From NCBI GenBank assembly GCA_018400625.1, contig JAGYMJ010000446.1:1-9415 (forward strand): a stretch of DNA of 9,415 nucleotides, given 5' to 3'. The notes under the pieces are model-generated. The model did no database searches. It was not told where the DNA came from and was given only the letters and a program-made list of their open reading frames with translations. A program made the position numbers and the translations under genes. The stretch is from Planctomycetota bacterium. GTDB taxonomy: Bacteria > Planctomycetota > Brocadiia > SM23-32. The first letter of the stretch is position 1; the number at the start of each line of letters is the position of its first letter. Of the stretch, positions 1 through 6,753 are shown in pieces.

Positions 1-4
1 GCAT
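1..4 (-). CDS. Start codon of the next gene, cut by window edge
   Basis: On the minus strand an ATG occupies 4-2. It is preceded, five bases upstream, by a strong SD sequence (GGAGGAG, 16-10). Only the start codon and one more base are inside the window, so the product cannot be named. It lies 110 bases downstream of the E2 gene in the same direction. By context it may be another dehydrogenase-complex gene, such as dihydrolipoamide dehydrogenase, but that is a guess. Its SD sequence is buried in a predicted hairpin, described separately. Confidence 0.45.
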
Positions 5-9
5 AAATA

Positions 10-41
10 CTCCTCCACCGGGACAAGCCCGGCGGTAGGAA
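10..41 (-). promoter_or_regulatory. Hairpin that pairs the SD sequence of the next gene
   Basis: In the minus-strand RNA, an 8-bp stem (35-28 with 22-15, one G-U pair) closes a 5-base loop (CUUGU, 27-23). After a single bulged A (36), a further 4 bp plus a G-U pair (41-37 with 14-10) extend it. The 3' arm contains AGGAG, the SD core, so the whole ribosome-binding site would be double-stranded with the start codon five bases beyond. No U-run follows, so it is not a typical intrinsic terminator. It could be a translational control hairpin, or a REP-like palindromic repeat that landed here. The pairing is read directly from the sequence; function is inferred. Confidence 0.6.
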
Positions 42-48
42 CCCCAAA

Positions 49-65
49 TCAGCGTTGTTCACTGA
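49..65 (-). other. Small hairpin in the spacer after pdhC
   Basis: The minus-strand RNA has a 6-bp stem (UCAGUG pairing with CGCUGA, one G-U pair) around an AACAA loop. It sits seven bases upstream of the SD-pairing hairpin, within the 110-base gap between the E2 gene and the next start codon. It may be part of a structured leader, or chance pairing. Confidence 0.35.
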
Positions 66-93
66 ATATTTACTTTTCGGCAAACTGTTAGAT

Positions 94-113
94 GGTCTTA
101 AGAGCAACAGACC
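94..113 (-). other. Possible weak hairpin just after the pdhC stop
   Basis: The minus-strand RNA has a 5-bp stem, GGUCU with AGACC, around a 10-base loop. It begins one base after the stop codon of the E2 gene. No U-run follows, so it does not look like a terminator. It is weak alone and is listed because it is the first of three stem-loops in the same spacer. Confidence 0.22.
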
Positions 114-114
114 T

Positions 115-1476
115 TCATTTTAACTGTTCAGGGTTCTCCAGCAATTCCCTGAAAGTGCTGAAACACTCAGCCGCCGCCGCCCCGTCCGTTGCTCGATGAT
201 CAGCACTCAGAGCCACTTTCATCATCGGCTCAATATGCATGTTACCATTTTCCACAATTATTTCTTCATTAATACCACCGATCCCGAGAATAAAGCTTTC
301 CGGTGTGTTGATGATAGGCAGAAAGTAATCGACACCATAGGTTCCGAGGTTGCTAACGGTAACACAACCATCCTCATATTGATCCGGCCTTAAAATCCCC
401 TGTCGGGCGCTTTGAGCAAGGTATTTGAGATCTGAGGAAACTTCGGACAAAGATTTATTCGGAACATTTTTAATCACCGGCACAAACAATCCGTCTTCGA
501 CAGACACGGCTACGCCGATATTAACTTCCGAATTAAGGACAATTTTATTGTCTTGAAAACGGCAATTTATCCTCGGATGCCGCTCCAGGGCCAGGGCCGT
601 AGCTCTGATAATCAAATCGGTTACTGTAATCTTTACATCGCCGGATTCATTGAGTTCTTTGCGCATTTCCATGGCCGTTCTCATATTGACCCGGCCGATC
701 AGATAGAAATGGGGAACTGTCTGCTTGGACATCGTCATACGTTCGGCGATTGTTTGACGCATAGGCGTCAGTTCAAGAATATCTCCGGCTGCCGGTTTAT
801 GCGATTTCTGCTCGGCGGCTTTCAAAACATCTTCTTTATTGACTCGATGACCATCAGAGGCCTTTACAGTCAAAAGGTCAACCCCTTCATCATAGGCCAC
901 CTGTTTTGCAGCAGGAGTAAATTTAGCCTCTCCAAGTTGAGCAATATAATGCTGGACGTCTTTTTCAATTATTCTTCCATTGGGACCGGTTCCTTTCCCG
1001 CGCAATGCTTCGACGCCAATAAGGCTTTCACGGGCAATTTTCCCCGCACGGGGTGAGATAAAAATGCGTCCACTTGTCTGCTCGACAGCACCAGCCTCTG
1101 TATCAACAGCTTCTAAAACTCCTCCCGCCGCCGTGGTCGCATCTTCCGAACCAGAAGAACTATCAGGTTGTTCGGTGGACTTTACTTCGGCGTTTTTTTC
1201 TTCTTTAAGTTCCGCAAGGTCTTCCGGAATTTCATCACCCTGCTCGCCAACAATCGCGACAAGTTCATTTACCGGGACAGTGTTTCCGGCCTGCACAACA
1301 ATTTTTTTAAGTATTCCTTCGGCAAATGATTCCACTTCAAGAGTGGCTTTATCCGTGGTCAAATCAAACAACACATCACCTTTTGCGACCTCATCACCTT
1401 CTTGTTTATGCCATTTTTCAATGGTCCCCTCTTCCATCGTCTGGCCGAGTTGGGGAAGAATTACTTTCTGTATCAT
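115..1476 (-). CDS. pdhC: Dihydrolipoamide acetyltransferase (E2), pyruvate dehydrogenase type
   Basis: E2 core of a 2-oxo acid dehydrogenase complex, probably pyruvate dehydrogenase. It transfers the acetyl group from lipoyl-lysine to CoA in the cytoplasm. The 453-residue protein has a lipoyl domain at about 1-75 (lipoyl Lys43 in TTDKATLE), an acidic Ala/Ser/Glu linker at 76-138, and an E3/E1-binding domain at 139-178 (SPRAGKIAR, GTGPNGR). A second, more divergent binding domain follows at 186-222 (TPAAKQVA, then HRVNKED), then the catalytic domain at about 229-453 with the DHRATDG motif (His427, Asp431). Two binding domains are unusual. I chose ATG at 1476: it has a purine-rich SD sequence directly upstream and gives the usual start of a lipoyl domain, whereas the TTG at 1488 would overlap that site. 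It lies 17 bases after lpxA. No E1 or E3 gene is in the window. Acetyl rather than branched-chain specificity is inferred. Confidence 0.9.
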   Translation of the reverse strand: MIQKVILPQLGQTMEEGTIEKWHKQEGDEVAKGDVLFDLTTDKATLEVESFAEGILKKIVVQAGNTVPVNELVAIVGEQGDEIPEDLAELKEEKNAEVKSTEQPDSSSGSEDATTAAGGVLEAVDTEAGAVEQTSGRIFISPRAGKIARESLIGVEALRGKGTGPNGRIIEKDVQHYIAQLGEAKFTPAAKQVAYDEGVDLLTVKASDGHRVNKEDVLKAAEQKSHKPAAGDILELTPMRQTIAERMTMSKQTVPHFYLIGRVNMRTAMEMRKELNESGDVKITVTDLIIRATALALERHPRINCRFQDNKIVLNSEVNIGVAVSVEDGLFVPVIKNVPNKSLSEVSSDLKYLAQSARQGILRPDQYEDGCVTVSNLGTYGVDYFLPIINTPESFILGIGGINEEIIVENGNMHIEPMMKVALSADHRATDGAAAAECFSTFRELLENPEQLK

Positions 1477-1477
1477 G

Positions 1478-1486
1478 CTCCTCTCC
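1478..1486 (-). promoter_or_regulatory. SD sequence deciding the pdhC start
   Basis: The run GGAGAGGAG on the minus strand lies 1-9 bases before the ATG at 1476. It overlaps the alternative TTG codon at 1488-1486, which therefore cannot use it. This supports the ATG, and lies partly in the 17-base gap after the lpxA stop. Confidence 0.65.
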
Positions 1487-1493
1487 AATAAAG

Positions 1494-2297
1494 TTAAACT
1501 TTTCTTTTTGATTCAAGATAGCGCCCATGTTTTCCTTCGAGCGATCTTTCAAGAAAATTAACAAGATAGAGGGTTTCATCGGAAATACCCCTGTCTTCAT
1601 TAAGTTCGTCAAAAATCTTTTTCCTGTTCAGTTTTTTCGTCCTGTAAATACGTCTGTATGCCTCGTCCAATTTTTTTATTGTCTGCTGAGAATATCCGGC
1701 GCGCGTCAAGCCCACTTCATTGATTCTTCTCACCTTGGCCGGATTCCCTTCAACAATCATAAAAGGAGCCACGTCCTGGATAATTCTGCTTAACCCTCCG
1801 ACAAATGAAAGTTTGCCTATTGATACAAAAGGATTTACAGCGACTCCTCCCATCAGTTTGCAACCTGTTTCGAGTTTACAATGTCCGCCGATCAGCACGG
1901 AATTCACCAGAATGACATCATCTTCAACAACACAATCGTGGCCAACATGACTGGATATCATGAACACATTACGGCTTCCTATTCTTGTGTAACCCAACCC
2001 TGTAGGAGTGCCTCTGTTGACAGTCACATACTCACGAAAAACATTATCATGGCCGATATGTAAGATAGTGTCCTCACCGTGATATTTAAGGTCTTGCGGG
2101 GCCGTTCCGATCACAGCATAGGGATAAAAGATATTATTCTCACCGACTTCAACGTTGGCGTCAATATAACAACCATATCCAATTTTACAATTACCGGCGA
2201 TTTTTACATCAGGTCCTATATAAGCCATAGGGCCGATCTCAACATTATATTCGATTTCCGCTGTAGGCTCTACTATAGCGCTCTGGTGTATATTCAT
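1494..2297 (-). CDS. lpxA: UDP-N-acetylglucosamine acyltransferase LpxA
   Basis: First enzyme of lipid A synthesis: it moves a 3-hydroxyacyl chain from ACP to the 3-OH of UDP-GlcNAc in the cytoplasm. The protein has 267 residues (E. coli 262). Hexapeptide repeats of a left-handed beta-helix fill about 1-185, and a helical C-terminal domain follows. By eye alignment with E. coli LpxA (constant offset of 5), His117, His120 (catalytic, E. coli His125), His139, Lys71, Asn193, Arg199 and Gly168 (E. coli Gly173, the acyl-length ruler) are present. E. coli His160 is Asn155, followed by Pro, and His99 is Asn94. The ATG at 2297 overlaps the TGA of lpxC-fabZ (TGATG), with GAGAGG at 2310-2305 as SD sequence. 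A GTG one codon earlier (2300) is possible and adds one residue. Translational coupling to lpxC-fabZ is likely. Confidence 0.92.
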   Translation of the reverse strand: MNIHQSAIVEPTAEIEYNVEIGPMAYIGPDVKIAGNCKIGYGCYIDANVEVGENNIFYPYAVIGTAPQDLKYHGEDTILHIGHDNVFREYVTVNRGTPTGLGYTRIGSRNVFMISSHVGHDCVVEDDVILVNSVLIGGHCKLETGCKLMGGVAVNPFVSIGKLSFVGGLSRIIQDVAPFMIVEGNPAKVRRINEVGLTRAGYSQQTIKKLDEAYRRIYRTKKLNRKKIFDELNEDRGISDETLYLVNFLERSLEGKHGRYLESKRKV

Positions 2298-3634
2298 CAC
2301 AAGACCTCTCGATCAACGAGCATAAATTTCATTTCTGCTTCACACACTACACGTTCATCAACTCTCCCATAGGCTTTTACCTGAGCGCTTCGTGTGCGGA
2401 CTCTGATGACTTCAGCATCTAAAACCAGTTGGTCACCGGGCTGTACGGGTTTACGCAGTTTGACCTTATCCATTGCAACCATAAAAGCCACTTTCCCGGA
2501 ATGCTCAAGTTTTTTCAACAGCAGCACACCCGATAATTGGGCCAGCGCTTCAATTTGCAGCACACCAGGCATGACGGGATAATCAGGATAATGTCCCTGG
2601 AAGAACTCTTCGTTGATGGAAACATTTTTTAGTCCCCTCACTCTATTTTCATCTTTCATGCTTAAAATACGGTCAACCATTAAGAAGGGATATCGATGCG
2701 GAAGAATTTTTTTTATCTCACGAATATCAATATATTCTTCAGGCCCCTTCTCCCTTTCAATCATCTGTCGAATACGGCCGGCAAAGACTGCATTCAATGA
2801 GTGCCCGCTGCGTACGGCCGTGATTTGTCCTTTTATATCTGCACCGGTCAATGCGAGGTCGCCCAACAGATCAACCAGTTTGTGGCGGGCAAATTCATTA
2901 GGATATCTCAGCTCTGCATTTTTCTTGCTCAGGGGCTCCCTCACGGAACCGTCATCAAACAGCACCAAGGCATTATTATTGGAAACGCCCGCACCTAATT
3001 TGCGGTTTTTAAACTCTTCATACGCCTCCTGCAGCGCCCAGGTGCGAGCCGAGGCCAACTCATCAACAAAAGTATCGGCATTTATCTCAAAAGTCGCAAC
3101 TTGCGATTCCAAGTTATCTTTCTGTCCAAAATCAAGAATATAATTCAAGATAAGGTCTTCATCTTCGCCGTCATTGACATCTTCCCTGGCAGCCCCAACT
3201 ATACTGGCGTTCCCTTGCGACACGGCAACAGGCTTTGACAACCGCAAAATCTTTTTTTCTGCATTCTGTGCTTCTCTACCTGTGTCCAATAAGAGTTCAA
3301 CATAAGGGGCGGCACATCCGCCCGCAGCCGGCATTTCATCACAATTTACTTCAACCAGAAGGTTATCTATTTTAAGGGCCATGCACGAACTGAGAATATG
3401 TTCCACACTCCGTATTTCGACATCATTATGCCGCAAAACCGTACAATTAAATCCATAACCGGAAAAATTTGTTTCTGCAGGTATTACCGGCGAATCCGGC
3501 AGATCAACGCGGCTGAACAGGATACCCGTAGAAGGTTCCGCCGGATACAGCCGGACGGTACATTCCTGGCCGGAGAAAAGACCTTGACCGGACAGTTCAG
3601 CGGAACTCTTAATCGTGTTTTCCTGTCTGGGCAT
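2297..3634 (-). CDS. lpxC-fabZ: Fused LpxC deacetylase / FabZ dehydratase
   Basis: Two enzymes in one 445-residue chain. LpxC (about 1-290) removes the acetyl group from UDP-3-O-acyl-GlcNAc, the committed step of lipid A synthesis. Its zinc ligands His79, His251 and Asp255 and catalytic Glu78 and His278 are present in the motifs SVEHI, HKLVDLLGD and SGHSLN. FabZ (about 300-445) dehydrates 3-hydroxyacyl-ACP in fatty acid synthesis. It has LPHRYPFLMVDR and the catalytic pair His348/Glu362 in the GHYP...PGVLQIEALAQ region. Both halves look active. The domains follow one another in one reading frame with only a short linker (about 286-303), so this is a true fusion, as known in Bacteroidota and PVC bacteria. 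The ATG at 3634 has a CAGGAG SD sequence. The gene lies 30 bases after skp and overlaps lpxA. Sharing one chain may balance hydroxyacyl-ACP use between membrane lipid and lipid A (inference). Confidence 0.95.
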   Translation of the reverse strand: MPRQENTIKSSAELSGQGLFSGQECTVRLYPAEPSTGILFSRVDLPDSPVIPAETNFSGYGFNCTVLRHNDVEIRSVEHILSSCMALKIDNLLVEVNCDEMPAAGGCAAPYVELLLDTGREAQNAEKKILRLSKPVAVSQGNASIVGAAREDVNDGEDEDLILNYILDFGQKDNLESQVATFEINADTFVDELASARTWALQEAYEEFKNRKLGAGVSNNNALVLFDDGSVREPLSKKNAELRYPNEFARHKLVDLLGDLALTGADIKGQITAVRSGHSLNAVFAGRIRQMIEREKGPEEYIDIREIKKILPHRYPFLMVDRILSMKDENRVRGLKNVSINEEFFQGHYPDYPVMPGVLQIEALAQLSGVLLLKKLEHSGKVAFMVAMDKVKLRKPVQPGDQLVLDAEVIRVRTRSAQVKAYGRVDERVVCEAEMKFMLVDREVL

Positions 3635-3664
3635 AAAATAAAACTCCTGTTCACATTCAAAAAA

Positions 3665-4282
3665 TCAATCGATATCCTCAGCATCATACAATTCGTTCAA
3701 CAAATCAGTTATTTCGGCCGATATGTCGAGATCAGACGCTGCAAATAAGACATCTGCGGTTTGCAAAACCCCCAAATCTTCCATTTTGATTTCCGCCCAA
3801 TTAACCTGTTGTTTTTTCAAAACCAGTTCAATGCCGTTTTCCTCAGCATACGACGCTATAACGCCTTCCAGATCATTATATATACCGCTTAAACTTTCTA
3901 ATAAATATCGATTAAAAGAATCGGATAATTCTTCCTGCCTTTGGCGATATTCTTGCTCCAGAGATTCCATTTCTTCACGCTTCTTTACCGTTCTGTCAGT
4001 GCCCGGCGGCAGGTTCTCATACTCTATCTCTAATATTGACAGTCGGTTGCGATAGCCCTGCATAATATCATGAAACTCTTGCTCCCTGGTCTGACGTTCC
4101 TGCATAAAATTCTCCCACACATAGCTGTTTTCCATTACATAACGCAAATCAACAACAGCGATACGGATAGAAGCCCGAATTTCGGGGTTAGATTCAGAAA
4201 GTGCAAAACGTGGGGAAGATAAACACATAATGAAGAATAAGGAAAAAAGGATCCGTTGTATTTTTCCACGACTGAAATTCAT
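3665..4282 (-). CDS. skp: Periplasmic chaperone of the Skp/OmpH family
   Basis: Probably a holdase that binds unfolded outer-membrane proteins in the periplasm and hands them to BamA. The 205-residue protein begins with a signal peptide (basic start, hydrophobic core at about 11-24, cleavage probably near residues 28-31). The family's opening strand (RIAVVDLRYVMENS) follows, then a long charged segment at about 60-130 rich in Glu, Gln and Arg that should form coiled-coil arms. A segment resembling the Skp body follows (ENGIELVLKKQ). It then has an acidic tail, making it longer than E. coli Skp (161 residues). The start ATG at 4282 has a GAGGTG SD sequence. Its position between bamA and lpx genes matches the widespread bamA-skp-lpx order, but lpxD is absent here. 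Family assignment is good; the exact client range is unknown. Confidence 0.88.
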   Translation of the reverse strand: MNFSRGKIQRILFSLFFIMCLSSPRFALSESNPEIRASIRIAVVDLRYVMENSYVWENFMQERQTREQEFHDIMQGYRNRLSILEIEYENLPPGTDRTVKKREEMESLEQEYRQRQEELSDSFNRYLLESLSGIYNDLEGVIASYAEENGIELVLKKQQVNWAEIKMEDLGVLQTADVLFAASDLDISAEITDLLNELYDAEDID

Positions 4283-4316
4283 GTCAACACCTCATATTAT
4301 TGGTAAATTAAGTCAA

Positions 4317-6713
4317 TCAAAATCCCTGTCCAATGCCCAGGTTAAAGTGCCAATGTTGGGTAATATCGTAGTCTTCTTTTTCCAGGGGGAAAGCATAATC
4401 GAGGGTTAAAGGTATTCCTCCTAAAGCCGGCATGAGCCAGCGTATTCCGCCCCCGCTGGAGACCCTGAGTTCATCCCAGCCGTCAAAGACATCATTGACT
4501 GATTCCTGCACGTAGCCGGCATCCGCAAACAAGGCAATACGAAAATGTTCAGTAAAAAGCGGTATAGTGTATTCAGCGGTTCCCATCAGCTTCGAACGCC
4601 CGCCTATCTGCTCCTGTTGTTCACTCTCAACGGGTGACATCCCATGCCATTGGAATCCCCTGACCGATCCTAAACCTCCGCCATAGAAACGCTCAAAGAC
4701 AGGGATAGTCCGATCACTGCCATACGCCCTCATTACGCCGACTTCAGCACGAAGCATGAAAACATGCTTCCAATTGTTTTTCGCGACATAAGTCGGCCAA
4801 TAATGAGCAGCGTTCGCCGTCAGCTTCATCATTTTGATATCTTTCATGGATAATTCCGAGTTCAGTCGTGCCACATATCCACTGGTGGGAAACATGGTGC
4901 TGTCCCTGGTATCACGTTTCAAAGACAAATCTATATAAGGTCGCAAATATGTATCATCATATCTGGCTATTGCCCGCGGCGCGGTATCCGCCATACCGGT
5001 TACATGGATATGCTCCAACCCCAGACCGATTTGCTGATAAACATGGTCCCCGAGACGCCGTCCGAAGGTGACACCTCCGCCCGCCTTTATAAGATCGTAA
5101 AAGTCCCAACGATTGTAGCGGGAATACAGCCGGGTACCAAAACTGTAATCCGTATGTCCTATCCTCGGTTCACGGAAAGAAATTTCAAAATCGCTTCTGT
5201 CCCGACCCACATTCAACACCAAGGACACTTGTTGGCCGCCGCCTCTGAAAGGGGATTTGTATCTGAAATCACTCCAGCTTCGGGGCCAATTTTTTATATC
5301 AAAATTTTTCTCCGTAATAGACAGATTACCCATGAAGCCGGCATCGGAACTAACTCCGCCTCCGATCATCAAATTGCCCGTCTGACCTTCCTTTACATTG
5401 ACGATCACATCGCGGAAACGTTCGTCGCCGGGCTCTACGGATATGTGCACGGCACGGGGATGGGAAAGATCAAAATAACCTGTATCAATCAGCGCCCTTT
5501 CACTGGCTTCAAATTTGGCCTGATCTATACGATCGCCCGGAGCAAACCTTAAGTGCCGCAACACAACCAGTTCATCGGTCTTGGTCAATCCCTCAACCCT
5601 TATTCGTCGCACATAAACGGGATGGGTTTCACTTATATTAATAACCACGTCAACATGACCTTCTTCAGCATCAAAAAGTGGTTGAACGCTTAAATTATCT
5701 TTCTGCATCGTAACATCTATGAGCCCCTGTTTTGCATAAAGACGTGAGATTTCACCGGCTATCTTCTCCCTATCTCCGGGGGTGAATAAGCGACCTGTTT
5801 TCAAGCCAATTTCCTGGAGTAATTCTTCGTCACGAAAAAGGCGATTGCCCTGAATCTCGATTTCGTTGATTTCATAGCGCAAACCCTCATATATAATAAT
5901 GTTGAGTTCATATCCCGTAAAACCATCTGTATAGGTCCAATACCCGCCGACTCTTGCATCAAGATATCCTGACTCGAAGTATTTTTCCTCGATTCTATCT
6001 AAATCGGAATAAAATGTATCGGGGTCAAATCGACCTTTTCTTATAAAGGGAATTCTGAGATATACATGCGTATCCATTATGCGTCGCAAGCGGTTTCGAG
6101 AAAACTCTTTATTCCCTGCAAAATTAATACGCCTGACGCGCAATTCTCTCCCCTCCGCGATATCAAAGATCAAACTCAATTCTCCTTCCGCGGTACCGAA
6201 TCTCCCTGAAAGCTCTACAGCAGCCAATTCATAACCTTTTTCACGGTAATGCTCCAGGATTCTCTCTCTGGCATCTTGAACGGCGTTATAGTCAATCAAT
6301 TGCCCTGGCGACAACGTGACATTTCTCATCAACTCCCGGTCAGCAACCTTACTGTTACCCCGAAATTCAATGGCTTCAAGCGCCACTTGTTCATCGAGGA
6401 AAAGAGTCACAATCGTCCCTTCTCTTCTGGAGGCTAAATTATATTCAAATCGGCCAAAGCCTCCGAAATCATTGATCGACTGGATTCGTTGCCGTATTTC
6501 ATGAGGAGATATTTCCATCCCCGTTTCAATTCCAAGCCGATCGGTTATTCTTGCATCAGGGACAAGCTCATTTCCCCGGATATCCAATTCCAAGATTTTC
6601 TCTGTTCCCACTTCTCTCCCGGCACTGTCGGGAGAAGAAGAAAACACAGAGAATAGAAGTAATAAGATGATTATCCAGAATGCTAATTCAACATGTGGTC
6701 TGTGAATCGTCAC
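4317..6713 (-). CDS. bamA: Outer-membrane protein assembly factor BamA
   Basis: Omp85-family core of the BAM machine, which folds and inserts beta-barrel proteins into the outer membrane. The 798-residue length is close to E. coli BamA (810). There is a hydrophobic signal peptide (about 8-27), then five POTRA domains at roughly 38-108, 109-188, 189-277, 278-362 and 365-443, each opening with a strand of the type IxxIxIxGN. A 16-strand barrel runs from about 446 to the end. The Omp85 signature VRGF is at 684-687, and the chain ends in Phe, as barrel proteins do. The start is GTG at 6713, the only plausible codon because an in-frame stop lies 11 codons upstream and the signal peptide has no internal Met. 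No good SD sequence precedes it. The gene lies 40 bases after dnaB and 34 before skp. Confidence 0.95.
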   Translation of the reverse strand: MTIHRPHVELAFWIIILLLLFSVFSSSPDSAGREVGTEKILELDIRGNELVPDARITDRLGIETGMEISPHEIRQRIQSINDFGGFGRFEYNLASRREGTIVTLFLDEQVALEAIEFRGNSKVADRELMRNVTLSPGQLIDYNAVQDARERILEHYREKGYELAAVELSGRFGTAEGELSLIFDIAEGRELRVRRINFAGNKEFSRNRLRRIMDTHVYLRIPFIRKGRFDPDTFYSDLDRIEEKYFESGYLDARVGGYWTYTDGFTGYELNIIIYEGLRYEINEIEIQGNRLFRDEELLQEIGLKTGRLFTPGDREKIAGEISRLYAKQGLIDVTMQKDNLSVQPLFDAEEGHVDVVINISETHPVYVRRIRVEGLTKTDELVVLRHLRFAPGDRIDQAKFEASERALIDTGYFDLSHPRAVHISVEPGDERFRDVIVNVKEGQTGNLMIGGGVSSDAGFMGNLSITEKNFDIKNWPRSWSDFRYKSPFRGGGQQVSLVLNVGRDRSDFEISFREPRIGHTDYSFGTRLYSRYNRWDFYDLIKAGGGVTFGRRLGDHVYQQIGLGLEHIHVTGMADTAPRAIARYDDTYLRPYIDLSLKRDTRDSTMFPTSGYVARLNSELSMKDIKMMKLTANAAHYWPTYVAKNNWKHVFMLRAEVGVMRAYGSDRTIPVFERFYGGGLGSVRGFQWHGMSPVESEQQEQIGGRSKLMGTAEYTIPLFTEHFRIALFADAGYVQESVNDVFDGWDELRVSSGGGIRWLMPALGGIPLTLDYAFPLEKEDYDITQHWHFNLGIGQGF

Positions 6714-6753
6714 TATATAACTGATATCCCAAACATAATAAATTCATTTCATT

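Noticed and set aside
10..41. Intrinsic terminator for the operon
   Set aside because: The stem is strong but no U-run follows on either strand, and a start codon with SD sequence lies directly at its 3' side.
553..1056. Plus-strand open frame of 167 codons
   Set aside because: Lies inside pdhC on the opposite strand; its translation shows no recognisable domain, and the minus-strand frame has clear E2 motifs.
1477..1488. TTG start extending pdhC by four codons
   Set aside because: The TTG overlaps the SD sequence of the ATG at 1476, and the shorter protein begins like other lipoyl domains.
980..1561. Plus-strand open frame of 193 codons
   Set aside because: Antisense to the lipoyl domain and linker of E2; Ser/Ala-rich content follows from the Glu/Ala-rich linker read backwards.
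2613..3143. Plus-strand open frame of 176 codons
   Set aside because: Opposite to lpxC-fabZ, whose active-site motifs prove the minus frame; a Ser/Arg-rich antisense shadow.
5004..5552. Plus-strand open frame of 182 codons
   Set aside because: Opposite to bamA with no recognisable motif; antisense shadow.
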